Shown here: one piece after another, positions 34,495-44,676 of the stretch
Numbering within the stretch: the stretch's first letter is position 1
Layout: every line of letters starts with the position of its first letter
From: Paraburkholderia unamae
GTDB taxonomy: Bacteria; Pseudomonadota; Gammaproteobacteria; Burkholderiales; Burkholderiaceae
Assembly: GCF_003268775.1 (NCBI RefSeq)
Contig: NZ_QLSU01000016.1
Location: forward strand, 1 to 64,000
Direction: 5' to 3'
Length of the DNA: 64,000 nucleotides
The notes under the pieces: model-generated
Told to the model about the DNA's origin: nothing
The model's input: only the letters and a program-made list of their open reading frames with translations
The model's database searches: none
Position numbers and translations under genes: made by a program

Positions 34495-35724
34495 TTACGC
34501 GCAGACCCGGTTCGCGCAGAGCGATCCGGCCACGGCCAATACGATCGGAATCAGCATGTCGTGGCCGACGTGCGTAAATTCGAGCATGAGCACGATAGCA
34601 GTGAGCGGCATGCTCATCGACGAGGCAAGAAAAGCCGTCGCGCCGACGATCGCACAGGCGCCCGCCGAAGCACCGGGCCAGAAGATCGACCAGATGCCGT
34701 TCAGCGCGATGGCCATCAACGCGCCATTGGTCGGGCCGGGTGTCAGGAGACCGCCCTCTGCACCGGCGCGCAGACTGCTCACCGTGAACAGCACTTTCAG
34801 CGCAAACAATACCAGCGCGGGTTCCACGGTCAAATCCGCACTGAAGCTGAGTTGCGCGGGCCCCTTGCCGTTGCCGAGCAGTTGCGGCAGCGCGACGGCA
34901 CATATTCCGACGACACCGAAATTGAGCACGCTGAAAAGCGGCAGCTTCCAGCTGCGCCGCGGCGCGGCCGCGCGGGCTTTCGTGGTGAGCCACACGTAGG
35001 TCCACGCCGCCACGCCGAACAGCGGACCGCAAACGGCCGCCCACATCACCAGACTCGCGCTGAGCGGCAACTCGGGCACCACGTATTGCGATTCATTGCC
35101 AAGACCGATCGAGGCCACCAACGCCGCGATGCTCGACGTCGCAAATGCCAGCCCCACGGCCAAAGGGCTGAAAGAAACGAGCAGCAGCTCTAGCACGAAC
35201 ACCGCGCCGCCGAGCGGGACGTTATACACCGCCGCAAGACCAGCCCCCGCGCCGCAAGCCACCAGCACTTTGCATTCGGCGGGCTCGAGTTCAGCGTAAT
35301 GCCCGAGCCATCCCGCGAGCAACGAGCCTACCTCGCGTGGTGCCACTTCACGTCCAAGCGGAGAACCCAGCGCCACGGTGATGATCTGGAGCAGCGCATG
35401 GCAGAGAGTGGAGCATACCGGCATACGCACACCATTCCGCCCGACTGCCTGCTTGATACTCAATAGCGGCTGCCCGTACCGGTAGAGCGCAAACCAACCG
35501 GCACCCGCTACCAATCCACACAGCAGCATGGCCAGTACACGGCGACCACCCGATGCCGCGCTGACGCCTGCAAGAAAGCTCTCATGGCTCATCAGCTGGC
35601 TCAGGCTATAGCCATAGGCCAGATGCTGGATCGCATGCAGCAGCAAGGCGAGGCACATGCCGCTCAAACCCGCGCCCACGCCCGTCAGGAGGGTCACCGC
35701 ACCGAGTCGGACATTGGCGGACAT
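34495..35724 (-). CDS. ClC family chloride channel/antiporter
   Basis: A 409-residue membrane protein of the voltage-gated chloride channel family. The selectivity regions are GSPLGREVAPRE (the gating Glu follows GR), GAGAGLAAVYNVPLGGAVF and the late segment GALMAIALNG. Length and lack of CBS domains fit bacterial ClcB-type proteins. GREVAP replaces the more usual GREGP, so gating or transport mode may differ. It stands alone on the minus strand, 247 bases downstream of glutaryl-CoA dehydrogenase. Confidence 0.88.
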   Translation of the reverse strand: MSANVRLGAVTLLTGVGAGLSGMCLALLLHAIQHLAYGYSLSQLMSHESFLAGVSAASGGRRVLAMLLCGLVAGAGWFALYRYGQPLLSIKQAVGRNGVRMPVCSTLCHALLQIITVALGSPLGREVAPREVGSLLAGWLGHYAELEPAECKVLVACGAGAGLAAVYNVPLGGAVFVLELLLVSFSPLAVGLAFATSSIAALVASIGLGNESQYVVPELPLSASLVMWAAVCGPLFGVAAWTYVWLTTKARAAAPRRSWKLPLFSVLNFGVVGICAVALPQLLGNGKGPAQLSFSADLTVEPALVLFALKVLFTVSSLRAGAEGGLLTPGPTNGALMAIALNGIWSIFWPGASAGACAIVGATAFLASSMSMPLTAIVLMLEFTHVGHDMLIPIVLAVAGSLCANRVCA

Positions 35725-35971
35725 CTACCCTGACCGACTGCGGACTACTGTGGATTCAAGTTGAAGCATGATCGTGCAATTTATGGAGAAACAATGAAAT
35801 TCCGGGAACGCAGCAATGCAAGCCCTCGTGATGCACGGTGCCAACGGCCGGAGTCGGCGGACACGACACATCGAGCGTCGACTGCGCCGTTGTCGAGCCG
35901 TGGCTTGTCGACTTCCATCACGCACGTTCATCGAGGCGCGGGAAATGCATGGGCGCATCCGTGGCCACGAT

Positions 35972-37153
35972 TCAGAACGCCGCCAGTCCCGTGATCGCCC
36001 GGCCGAGAATCAGAGCATGAATATCGTGCGTGCCCTCGTAGGTGTTGACGACCTCCAGGTTGACGAGATGGCGCGCAACGCCGAACTCGTCGCTGATGCC
36101 GTTTCCGCCCAGCATGTCGCGCGCCGTACGCGCTATATCGAGCGCCTTGCCACAGCTGTTGCGCTTGATAATCGAAGTCAGCTCCACGGCGGCCGGCCCC
36201 TCATCCTTCATGCGGCCGAGTCGAAGACAGGCCTGCAACCCGAGCGCGATGTCCGTCAACATGTCAGCGAGCTTCTTTTGCACCAGTTGGTTCGCGGCCA
36301 GCGGCTTGCCGAATTGCTTGCGATCCAGCACATATTGCCGCGTACGGTGGAAGCAGTCTTCAGCGGCACCCAGTGCGCCCCACGCAATGCCGTAGCGCGC
36401 CGAGTTCAGGCACGTGAACGGCCCTTTGAGGCCGCGCACCTCCGGGAAAGCGTTTTCTTCTGGACAGAACACCTCGTCCATCACGATTTCACCGGTGATG
36501 CTCGCGCGCAGCCCGACCTTGCCGTGAATCGCCGGTGCCGATAGGCCCTTCCAGCCTTTCTCGAGCACAAAACCGCGAATCTGCTCTTCGTCGTCTTTGG
36601 CCCACACCACAAACACGTCGGCTATCGGGCTGTTTGTGATCCACATCTTGCTGCCCGTCAGTCTGAAGCCACCCGGAACCTTCCTTGCACGCGTGATCAT
36701 GCTGCCCGGGTCAGAGCCGTGATTAGGCTCGGTCAATCCGAAGCAACCTATGTACTCGCCTGTTGCCAGCTTCGGCAGATATTTTTGCCGCGTAGCCTCG
36801 TTGCCAAACTCGGTGATCGGCACCATCACGAGCGAACTCTGCACACTCATCATCGACCGGTAGCCGGAGTCGACTGCCTCCACTTCACGCGAGATGAGTC
36901 CATAGCTCACGTAGTTCAGGCCCGCGCCGCCATACGTCTCGGGAATCGTCGCGCCGAGCAGGCCGAGCTCGCCCATCTCGCGAAAGATCGTGGCGTCGGT
37001 GTTCTCGTGGCGGAACGCCTTTAGCACACGTGGCGCCAGCTTGTCCTGGCAGTACGCGTGCGCGGCATCGCGAATCTGGCGCTCGTCGTCAATGAGTTGC
37101 TGGTCGAGCAGGAAAGGATCGTCCCAGACAAAGGACGTGCGATTGCCGTTCAT
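35972..37153 (-). CDS. gcdH: Glutaryl-CoA dehydrogenase
   Basis: A 393-residue acyl-CoA dehydrogenase-fold flavoenzyme that converts glutaryl-CoA to crotonyl-CoA and CO2, the last step of lysine/tryptophan or benzoyl-type degradation. Subfamily marks are CFGLTEPNHGSDPGSM, RYGIAWGALGAAEDC, and the catalytic-Glu segment NTYEGTHDIHALILGRAITG. ATG 37153 follows GGGAGATAGCTTC; longer frames have implausible leaders. A LysR regulator lies directly upstream on the same strand (282-base gap). Confidence 0.95.
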   Translation of the reverse strand: MNGNRTSFVWDDPFLLDQQLIDDERQIRDAAHAYCQDKLAPRVLKAFRHENTDATIFREMGELGLLGATIPETYGGAGLNYVSYGLISREVEAVDSGYRSMMSVQSSLVMVPITEFGNEATRQKYLPKLATGEYIGCFGLTEPNHGSDPGSMITRARKVPGGFRLTGSKMWITNSPIADVFVVWAKDDEEQIRGFVLEKGWKGLSAPAIHGKVGLRASITGEIVMDEVFCPEENAFPEVRGLKGPFTCLNSARYGIAWGALGAAEDCFHRTRQYVLDRKQFGKPLAANQLVQKKLADMLTDIALGLQACLRLGRMKDEGPAAVELTSIIKRNSCGKALDIARTARDMLGGNGISDEFGVARHLVNLEVVNTYEGTHDIHALILGRAITGLAAF

Positions 37154-37435
37154 GAAGCTATCTCCCGTTCGAAATGGTTTAAAAAGCAGATTCGATCGCA
37201 TCGCCTCAGAGGACGGCGTAGCATCTGGAGAACGTGCCGCCCGGCACAGGGGTGCTTCTCGCCTGCGCTGCACACGACCAGACGTTCGACCGTCCATCCT
37301 GGAGTTCCCGTGACGCCGATAGCAGGTCGCTGTCTCCGGCTAGAATTCCATGAACAACCACACTTCGGATAACTACGTAATTATCAAGATTCAACGTGTT
37401 CGGCACATTCATGTGTATTCCCCCTGGGGAAGGTG

Positions 37436-38407
37436 TCAGGATGCCAGGTTCGACGTCCGCGGGACGGCCGCCTCAGCGCCGCTACGCAGTTCAATCGCGG
37501 CGCCCCTGATTTCATTGATAAAATACGACAACCATGGCGTTGTCACATCTCCGCTCCGACGAAACAGCAAGGTGCCGAACTGAGGAAATGCCCAGTCGCC
37601 CTTGAGCACCTTCAGCGCCCCCGAGCGAATGTCGTCGCGGAACCAGATCGACGAACAGAACGCCACATAATCATCTTCGTAAACCAGATGACGCATGACG
37701 GCGTGCGACAGCGTCTCAACCCGATTGTCACCAAGTTCACACCCGTGGCGGCTCAACTCGAGATTGAGTGCGCGCTCAACTGGACTCGAACTCAACACCG
37801 GCATCACCAGTTGTTCACCGCATACCAGGTCGCTCAAGTTCAATTCGGGGCGGCTCGCGAGCGGGTGCCCCGCGCGCACGCAGAAGTGAAACTGCTCATC
37901 GAGCAAGCGCTCGCTGCGCAAATCGGCGAACTGGCCTTCCGTTTGCTCGATGCCGAGCACGAGGTCCAGTTCTCCGCTTTTGAGCCGGCATAGCAGTTCC
38001 TGCGTGCGCCCTTCCACGAGATTGAGTTGGACCCCGCCGAGCTTTCGTTTCGCCCGGCTCACGGCAGTGGGCAAAATATGATTCATCGACACCGATCCCG
38101 CCCCGCAAGTAATCCGCCCCTCATTCTCGCCACGGATCGCCTGGACCATGGCAAGCGCCTTGTTCAGTTCGGATTCAGCCGCGTGGATATAGTCCAGCAT
38201 AGCCTTGCCACACTCGGTCGGACTGACACCTCGCGCGGAGCGAACCAGCACCTGGGTGCCCAGTACCTCTTCCAGCCGCATGATGCTGCGCGTCAGAGCC
38301 GGCTGCGTAATGCCGAGGACGGAAGACGCCGCGCTGATGTTGCCGTATTCCACCACTGTGGCGAAATGCTCCAGATTGGTCATGTACCGCGAAAGTTTCG
38401 ACCGCAT
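37436..38407 (-). CDS. LysR family transcriptional regulator
   Basis: 323 residues. The N-terminal winged helix is FATVVEYGNISAASSVLGIT, followed by QPALTRSIMRLEEVLGTQVL. The C-terminal co-inducer domain contains the usual GRTQELLCRLKSGELDLVLG. The ATG follows AGGGAGGCAGT, a very good site. It lies between the large catabolic cluster (upstream, same strand) and gcdH (downstream), so it may regulate either; no divergent target gene is present, which is unusual for LysR. A GcdR-like role is plausible. Confidence 0.92.
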   Translation of the reverse strand: MRSKLSRYMTNLEHFATVVEYGNISAASSVLGITQPALTRSIMRLEEVLGTQVLVRSARGVSPTECGKAMLDYIHAAESELNKALAMVQAIRGENEGRITCGAGSVSMNHILPTAVSRAKRKLGGVQLNLVEGRTQELLCRLKSGELDLVLGIEQTEGQFADLRSERLLDEQFHFCVRAGHPLASRPELNLSDLVCGEQLVMPVLSSSPVERALNLELSRHGCELGDNRVETLSHAVMRHLVYEDDYVAFCSSIWFRDDIRSGALKVLKGDWAFPQFGTLLFRRSGDVTTPWLSYFINEIRGAAIELRSGAEAAVPRTSNLAS

Positions 38408-38537
38408 ACTGCCTCCCTTGCCACGGCGCTGGGCTACCCGGTGCGGTCCGGGCTCGCCCTTGGAACAAACTTCTCTCTAGCATGGGATCCTAGTCGTAAT
38501 CAGGTATGACCGACCATTCGGGAATCACCGAAATGCA

Positions 38538-40169
38538 TTAACGCAAAACGAACCCTTCGTAGCCGTTTTCCGCCGATTTTTCGCATTGTTCGCGGTAGTC
38601 GGGAGCGCTGCCCACATAGATCAACGCGCGCTTCGTGACGGAACCGTCTGGATTTTGCGTAACACGGGCCCACCAGGCATCGCTATCCGCAAGCAGAGTC
38701 TTCGCATAGACGTGGTACACCTGCTCGGTCCATGCCGATTGATAGTCCGGGTCCGCCTCCGCATATTCCAGGCGATTGCGATGCATATGCTCAATCATCC
38801 GCGCGACCCATTCGACCTGAAGCGCACCACATACACCGATATTGCAGAACGATGCGCCGTTATGCGCTCCCACGAGCGTGAAAAAATTCGGGAATCCACT
38901 GATCTGAAGTCCCAGATAGGTCTGTGGCCCATCGGCCCACACTTCCGTCAGACGTTTGCCGCCCTTGCCACGGATGTCGATGCGGTCGAGCGCCCCGGTC
39001 ACGCCATCAAAACCGGTGGCGAAAATCAGCACGTCGAGTTCGATTTCCCTGCCACCAACCCACACGCCCTTAGGCGTAATGCGCTCGATAGGCGACTCGC
39101 CAATATCGACAAGCTCGACATTGCTCTGGTTATAGACCTCGTAATAGCCGGTCTCCATCGGAACGCGACGCGTACCGAACGCGTGGTTCTTCGGTATCAG
39201 CCGCTCGGCGACCACGGGGTCGTTGACGCGCGAGCGGATCTTGTCGGCGATGAAGTCTGCCAGATACCGGTTCGACTCCTTGTTGGTCAACAGGTCACGA
39301 TAGCCGGAAAGCCAGATGCCGTAACCGGGCATGTCATAGAGCGACTCGAACAACGCCTGACGTTCTTCATGAGTGGCCTCATGGGCCTTCTTCGAATGAC
39401 GCTGATACGGAAACGCCGTCTCGGTCGTCTTGATGAACTTCAGAAATTCATCAGGATCGCCCCGCAGTCTACCGATCTGCTCAGGGTCGAGCAGATGATT
39501 GCCGAGCGGAGCGCACCAGTTGGGTGTGCGCTGGAACACGTGCAGTTGCTGCGCAGTCTTCGCAACCACGGGAATGATCTGTACGCCAGTCGCGCCCGTG
39601 CCGATCACACCCACACGCTTGCCTGTGAAGTCAGTATGGCGCGCGGCGGCGGCGCGCGGCCAGCGCGAGGAATGGAACGACTGTCCCTCAAACGTTTCAA
39701 TGCCCGGAATCGGCGGCATGCGTGTTGCGGAAAGCGGACCGACCGCTGAAAGAAGGAACCGGCAGCTCGCGCTGCGCCCATCTTCGAGCGTCAGGATCCA
39801 GCAGCGCCGAGCCTCGTCGAAATGCGCAGCGCTTACACGTACCTCGAATTCGTAGTGACGACGGACATCCATCTTGTCGGCCGCATATTGCGCGTATTTC
39901 AGCAACTCGGGCTGGCCGGCAAAGCGCTCGCTCCACTGCCAGTCCGGAATGATGCCGTTGAGAGCGAAGTAGCCGTAAGCATAGCTCTCGGTGTCGAGAC
40001 GGCAGCCGGGATACCTGTTCCAGTACCACGTGCCGCCTACATCGGAGCCAGCTTCATAGCTTTGCACCTTCAGCCCCATCTTGTCCAGAAGCCACGTCTG
40101 GTACATACCGGTGATGCCGGCGCCAATCACAATTGCATCGAAATCGGGGGTGGTCACTTGTTCAAGCAT
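38538..40169 (-). CDS. Flavin-containing (Baeyer-Villiger) monooxygenase
   Basis: 543 residues. An FAD Rossmann motif is at the N-terminus (IVIGAGITGMYQTWLL), an NADPH motif near residue 185 (GVIGTGATGVQIIP), and between them the type I Baeyer-Villiger fingerprint FxGxxxHxxxWP as FEGQSFHSSRWP. Such enzymes insert oxygen next to a ketone to give an ester or lactone. The ATG (GGAGCAGAACC) overlaps the acyl-CoA ligase stop by 8 bases, so the two are coupled. The esterase at 44754 would be a natural partner for opening the product. Confidence 0.92.
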   Translation of the reverse strand: MLEQVTTPDFDAIVIGAGITGMYQTWLLDKMGLKVQSYEAGSDVGGTWYWNRYPGCRLDTESYAYGYFALNGIIPDWQWSERFAGQPELLKYAQYAADKMDVRRHYEFEVRVSAAHFDEARRCWILTLEDGRSASCRFLLSAVGPLSATRMPPIPGIETFEGQSFHSSRWPRAAAARHTDFTGKRVGVIGTGATGVQIIPVVAKTAQQLHVFQRTPNWCAPLGNHLLDPEQIGRLRGDPDEFLKFIKTTETAFPYQRHSKKAHEATHEERQALFESLYDMPGYGIWLSGYRDLLTNKESNRYLADFIADKIRSRVNDPVVAERLIPKNHAFGTRRVPMETGYYEVYNQSNVELVDIGESPIERITPKGVWVGGREIELDVLIFATGFDGVTGALDRIDIRGKGGKRLTEVWADGPQTYLGLQISGFPNFFTLVGAHNGASFCNIGVCGALQVEWVARMIEHMHRNRLEYAEADPDYQSAWTEQVYHVYAKTLLADSDAWWARVTQNPDGSVTKRALIYVGSAPDYREQCEKSAENGYEGFVLR

Positions 40170-41781
40170 GGTTCTGCTCCGTTGCAGTCAACATGGCACG
40201 CAATTCAGCCTTCATGATCTTTCCTGTCGAGGTCAGCGGCATCTGCTCGACGAAACGGAAAGTCACAGGCACCTTGTAATCGGCAAGACTGCAGCGGCAG
40301 TGTGAGAGCAGCGCCTCGACGCTCGGCGGAGGCTGCTCGGGATCCGTCGCCAGGAACGCGCACACCTGCTCACCAAATAGCGTGTCGGGTTGGCCGACAA
40401 CCGCTGCCGCCTTGACGAGCGGGTGTTTGAGCAATACCTGCTCCACCTCGCTCGAATAAATGTTCTCGCCGCCGCGAATAATCATGTCCTTCTTGCGATC
40501 GACCAGCGTCACCAGCCCCTCCCCGCTCTGATAGCCAAGGTCGCCGGTATGCAGCCAGCCATTGCGCAACGTGGCAGCCGTAGCCGCCTCGTCTCGCAGA
40601 TACCCGCGCATCAGGTTCGGACCGCGCGCCACGAGCTCGCCCACCTGGCCGCGCGGCAATTCGCGGTCGTCGTGATCGAAGATCGCCACTTCGACCCCGG
40701 CCATCGGCAGGCCGACGGATCCAGCACGTTCCACGGCCAGTTCGCCCGGCAGCGTCACGAGCGTTCCGCCCGACTCGGTCTGCCCCATCCCATGAACGAG
40801 CGAGGCGTTCGGGAACAGCGCCTGAACTTCGCCGAGGCGCGCAATCGTCATTGGCGCAGCACCGAAATCGAGCGTCTTCACGCTGTCGAGCACGACACCG
40901 AGCGTGCGCGCTTTCTCGACCATCAGCATCAGGATCGACGGCACCGCGAACATAGCCGTGACGCGCTCGCGGCGAACCAGTTCGATGGTGCGCTCGGTGC
41001 TGTATTGATCGATATGGAGCGTGCCGCCCGTGAACAGCACCGGGAAAAAGCAGGTATGGGCGGCGATATGGAAAAGCGGCGTCACGGCCAGCAGTCGCGC
41101 GTCGTCGTGGTCATACTCCCACGCAGCCGGCGATTGCAGTGCGTCGGCGAACAGCGAGGCATGGGTATGCACCACCCCCTTGGGCTTACCCGTCGTACCC
41201 GACGTGTAATAGATGGCCGCCGCCGCATTCGCATCGAGGTCCGGCTCCTGCCGATACTGCGGCGAGCCCGCCACCGCTACAGATGCTTCGATATCGACAA
41301 CGAGGTCCTGAATCGCGAGACCATACGCGTCGCGAACCTGGGCGAGCACGGTGGAGAACGCCGGTTCGGAAATCGTCAGCATGCTTTGCGAGTGCTCGAG
41401 AATGAATGCGAGCTCGCCAGCCACCAGACGATTGTTCAACGGCACCGCCACTGCGCCAATACCCAGCACCGCCAGATACCAGACCAGATAGTGGTCGCTG
41501 TTATTCATCAGCAGCGCTACGACCTGCTGCTCGCGCACACCGCACTCGCGCAGCGTCTGGCGCGCAATATCAACGGCATCCAGTAACTGCGCATACGTCA
41601 GCGTGCGCCCTCGATACACGACGGCGGGCCGTGCCAGGCGTCGCTGCGCGCGCTCGCGGAGCATCGCTGCGTACGTCCGGCCGCTTGCCGCCTCCAGCTC
41701 CGTGAGGATTTCGCGGCCGCGCTGCATACGCCTCGCGACGATCGCGTCGATCCGGTCCATGACAGGTTTAACTTCTTGCAT
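40162..41781 (-). CDS. AMP-binding acyl-CoA synthetase
   Basis: 539 residues of the acyl-CoA ligase/adenylating family. The P-loop is YYTSGTTGKPKGVVHTH, the substrate-binding motif GMGQTESGG, the hinge region GWLHTGDLGYQ and DRKKDMIIRGGENIYSSEVE, and the C-terminal Lys in STGKIMKAEL. It activates a carboxylic acid with ATP and CoA. The ATG follows GGGAATCGAC and lies 21 bases after the enoyl-CoA hydratase gene. It probably activates the ring-cleavage acid of the cluster; the substrate is unknown. Confidence 0.93.
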   Translation of the reverse strand: MQEVKPVMDRIDAIVARRMQRGREILTELEAASGRTYAAMLRERAQRRLARPAVVYRGRTLTYAQLLDAVDIARQTLRECGVREQQVVALLMNNSDHYLVWYLAVLGIGAVAVPLNNRLVAGELAFILEHSQSMLTISEPAFSTVLAQVRDAYGLAIQDLVVDIEASVAVAGSPQYRQEPDLDANAAAAIYYTSGTTGKPKGVVHTHASLFADALQSPAAWEYDHDDARLLAVTPLFHIAAHTCFFPVLFTGGTLHIDQYSTERTIELVRRERVTAMFAVPSILMLMVEKARTLGVVLDSVKTLDFGAAPMTIARLGEVQALFPNASLVHGMGQTESGGTLVTLPGELAVERAGSVGLPMAGVEVAIFDHDDRELPRGQVGELVARGPNLMRGYLRDEAATAATLRNGWLHTGDLGYQSGEGLVTLVDRKKDMIIRGGENIYSSEVEQVLLKHPLVKAAAVVGQPDTLFGEQVCAFLATDPEQPPPSVEALLSHCRCSLADYKVPVTFRFVEQMPLTSTGKIMKAELRAMLTATEQNHA

Positions 41782-41802
41782 GTCGATTCCCGTGTTCGGA
41801 AT

Positions 41803-42528
41803 TCAGAAGGGTGCCGCGTACTTGCGCCCAAGTTCGAGCGCCCTGTGAAAATCATCTACGTCGAGTTCCCGCATCCAACGCTTCGTTGCCGCGACACCGG
41901 CCTCCGGCAAGGCAAGCCATGCTTCTATGCGTGCCTGCACAAATGCGTCGAGCTTCGCCTCAGTTGCAGGTTGAGTCACGATCCCGAAGCCATGCGCGTC
42001 TACGCTGGTCCACGGCACCTCGTCGTAAAGCAGACGACGAATCACGTGCGGCGCCACAATCAGGCGCAGAACGGGCACGATCGCGGACGGCACCAGACCG
42101 AGCTTCAGTTCCGGCAGACGCCAGCTCGCGTCGCCCAACGCAATCACGTCGTCGCACAAGCACAGCAACGCTACCGCTGCGCCAAGCACCGTGCCTTGCA
42201 CCCGCGCTATCACCGGCTTCGCCAACCCGTAGAGTTCGCTGAGCAACGCCAGCAGCGCTTCATTGCCCTCACGCCATTGAACCTCGTCGCGCTCCGCCCG
42301 CGCTGCGGCCCAGCCAAGGTCGGCACCCGTGCAGAAGTGCCTGCCGTTTGCACGGAGCTGGACCACTGCCACGTTGGGGTCGCGTTGTGCTGCCTGAAGC
42401 GCAGCGCGAAATCCGTGCATCAACGGAATCGACAAGGCGTTCCCGCGCTGCGGCACGTTCAGCGTGATCGTGGCCACACGCCCTTCCACCGCGAACACGA
42501 CCACGTTATCTGCACTTTCATCACTCAT
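41803..42528 (-). CDS. Enoyl-CoA hydratase/isomerase family protein
   Basis: 241 residues of the crotonase fold. The oxyanion-hole segments are NGRHFCTGADLGW and VQGTVLGAAVALLCLCDDVI, and the LPELKLGLVPSA helix follows. It would hydrate or isomerise a CoA thioester made by the adjacent ligase. The ATG follows CAGGAATCTGA. It is 61 bases downstream of the FAH-family gene. Confidence 0.9.
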   Translation of the reverse strand: MSDESADNVVVFAVEGRVATITLNVPQRGNALSIPLMHGFRAALQAAQRDPNVAVVQLRANGRHFCTGADLGWAAARAERDEVQWREGNEALLALLSELYGLAKPVIARVQGTVLGAAVALLCLCDDVIALGDASWRLPELKLGLVPSAIVPVLRLIVAPHVIRRLLYDEVPWTSVDAHGFGIVTQPATEAKLDAFVQARIEAWLALPEAGVAATKRWMRELDVDDFHRALELGRKYAAPF

Positions 42529-42589
42529 TCAGATTCCTGTTCGAACGGTGGACTTTTATCCAGAACACTGCGCTTTTCCGCCCAACAAC

Positions 42590-43438
42590 TCAGTCCGCGG
42601 CAACCGTGTTGCGTAGAACGCCCACGCGTTCGATCTCCACTTCCACCGTGTCGCCGTCCTTCATCCAGAGCGCGGGCTTGCGCATGGCGCCAATGCCACC
42701 CGGCGTGCCAGTCACGATGACGTCGCCCGCTTCGAGCGGCGCAATCGTTGAGAGATGCGCAATTTGCGCGGCGATGTCGTGGATCATCATGCGCGTGGAA
42801 GAGCGCTGCACCACCTCTGAGTTCAACCTCGTCACGAGCGCGAGATCGCTCCCGAAAGCGATCTCGTCGGCCGTCACGAGCCACGGACCGAAGCTGCCTG
42901 TGCGCCAGAAGTTCTTGCCCACGTCCCACTGGGAGGTTCGCAATTGCCAGTCGCGCACGCTAACGTCGTTGTAACAGGCGTAACCCGCCACATGACGATG
43001 CGCCTCTGCGGCCGGGATGCGTCGCCCGGGCTTGCCGATCACTACCGCTAGTTCGCCCTCGAAGTCGAACTGTTCCGACTCGTGCGGACGCAGCACCGGC
43101 GCATCGTGTGCCACCTGCGAACTCGGCGTGCGCAGGAAAAACAACGGCGCATTGGCAGGCGTTGCGCCGCACTCCTCGACGTGCTCGTAGTAGTTGAGGC
43201 CACAACACCAGATCTTTCCCGGATTCGGGATCACCGGAAGCAGCGTCACACGTTCGATCGGATAATCGGCTCGCCGGCCTTCCAGCATGGCGGCCAGCCC
43301 GTCAACCGCATCGGCCGCGAGCACCGCGCGAAGATCGGGGTAGCGGTCGTCGCACAAACGCTTCAGATCGACAACTCCGCTCTTGACCACTGCGCCAAAA
43401 CTCTCGACGCCATCGATTTCGAAGCTGACCAGTTTCAT
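42590..43438 (-). CDS. Fumarylacetoacetate hydrolase family protein
   Basis: 282 residues. The FAH fold is shown by KIWCCGLNYYEHVEECG, the metal-binding acidic motif FDFEGELAVVIGKPGRRI, HVAGYACYNDVSVRDWQ and the end ADVIVTGTPGGIG-like segment (EAGDVIVTGTPGGIGAMRK). Members act as hydratases, decarboxylases or acylpyruvate hydrolases in ring-cleavage pathways. The ATG follows AAGGATTACGAATACATC. It is 71 bases downstream of the VOC protein gene. The exact reaction is unknown. Confidence 0.92.
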   Translation of the reverse strand: MKLVSFEIDGVESFGAVVKSGVVDLKRLCDDRYPDLRAVLAADAVDGLAAMLEGRRADYPIERVTLLPVIPNPGKIWCCGLNYYEHVEECGATPANAPLFFLRTPSSQVAHDAPVLRPHESEQFDFEGELAVVIGKPGRRIPAAEAHRHVAGYACYNDVSVRDWQLRTSQWDVGKNFWRTGSFGPWLVTADEIAFGSDLALVTRLNSEVVQRSSTRMMIHDIAAQIAHLSTIAPLEAGDVIVTGTPGGIGAMRKPALWMKDGDTVEVEIERVGVLRNTVAAD

Positions 43439-43509
43439 GATGTATTCGTAATCCTTATTACTTCATTTTCAAACCGTCTATCACACCGACAGGCTGGCGC
43501 GCGCGTGCC

Positions 43510-44676
43510 TCACGCCATGGGGCCGGGCCGCGTCTGCTCTGCATAACTCGATGCGCTACCCGGCAACTGATCGGGCCAGGCCATGTCCGAGGCTCGCACC
43601 ACCGGTCCCGTGCCGAACTGCTCCATTTCGAAATACAACTCGATGCAATGGATGTCATCGAGCATGAAACGAACCGCGTACGCAATTCCTGGATGCAGCG
43701 CAACCGGCAAATTCACCTCCTTCAAACCGGCTTCGCCCAGAAACTTGCGTGCGTCCTTGAGTTGCCGGTACGTCTGTACGCGCATTCCGAGGCTCATCAG
43801 CAATGTTCGGCTGCCAAGCTTCAGCCTCTCGCGCAGCGCCAGCGGATAGAGCGCAATACTGTGATGCTCGGCCCCGGCGCGCAGGAATACACAGCGATGA
43901 CCTTCCCACTCGACTTCCGCCGACCGGGTCAAGCCGATGGTTTCGGTATAGAAGCGCTCAGAAGCAGCGAGGTCAGAGCAAAACAGGCGCACCGGGCCCA
44001 TGGCACTGACCTTGAACGGGCGTTGCTGCAGTATTCCACCAACATCGAAGCGGTACGGCAGCGCCGAGTCACGGCCATAGCCCGAGAGCAGATCGATGTT
44101 CTGCTCGCGCGCTTGCGTCACTTCGAGCAACTCCGCCTGCATCGGCAGTTCGAATTCCTGATACGGCAGATGGTTGTACATTGCCGCGGGCTTGCTACGG
44201 CCTTGCCAGCCGACCTGCTCCATGCCATAGAACAGTTCGACGCGATGACCGTCCGGGTCGTAGGCATAGACCGCCCAGTTGCTGCCAGGCAGATCGCGGC
44301 CGATGCGTTGAACCTTGATGCCCCTGGCCTTGAAGAATCGATAAGCCTCGTTGACCTCACGGAGGCTGTTCACCTGAAACGAAATCTGGTTTAGCGTAGC
44401 GCCGACCTCATAGTACGCACGGCGCTCCGGATCGGCCGTGGCCGGATTGATCGCGACCAGCGCGTGATGATCGGTATTGCAGGTCGTGAAGCAGCCGAGC
44501 AGTTCGCCTTCCTTGCCCGTCATCCGCTCGGTTTGATGAAGCCCGAACAGATCGACAAGACGTTCCTCACTAGCCTCCGTGTCTGCCGTCCAGACCCCGA
44601 CGTGACCGAGCCGCACCGCCTTGAAAGGACGTGCAAAGGTCACACCGCCTACGTCGTAACGTTCCTCTTGATGCAT
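43510..44676 (-). CDS. VOC superfamily protein, four modules (extradiol dioxygenase-like)
   Basis: 388 residues with four vicinal oxygen chelate modules, as in type I extradiol dioxygenases. In the N-terminal half GHVGVW supplies a His, DHHALVAI matches the second-sphere His and DGHRVELFYG the Glu; the position of the second metal His is Gln (LNQISFQV). The C-terminal half lacks both His ligands (GPVRLFC, LLMSLGMRV). A H-Q-E site in the N-half, rather than H-H-E in the C-half, makes ordinary catechol meta-cleavage uncertain. ATG 44676 follows GGAGATAGCAGGC; a longer open frame upstream is non-coding in character. Confidence 0.85.
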   Translation of the reverse strand: MHQEERYDVGGVTFARPFKAVRLGHVGVWTADTEASEERLVDLFGLHQTERMTGKEGELLGCFTTCNTDHHALVAINPATADPERRAYYEVGATLNQISFQVNSLREVNEAYRFFKARGIKVQRIGRDLPGSNWAVYAYDPDGHRVELFYGMEQVGWQGRSKPAAMYNHLPYQEFELPMQAELLEVTQAREQNIDLLSGYGRDSALPYRFDVGGILQQRPFKVSAMGPVRLFCSDLAASERFYTETIGLTRSAEVEWEGHRCVFLRAGAEHHSIALYPLALRERLKLGSRTLLMSLGMRVQTYRQLKDARKFLGEAGLKEVNLPVALHPGIAYAVRFMLDDIHCIELYFEMEQFGTGPVVRASDMAWPDQLPGSASSYAEQTRPGPMA

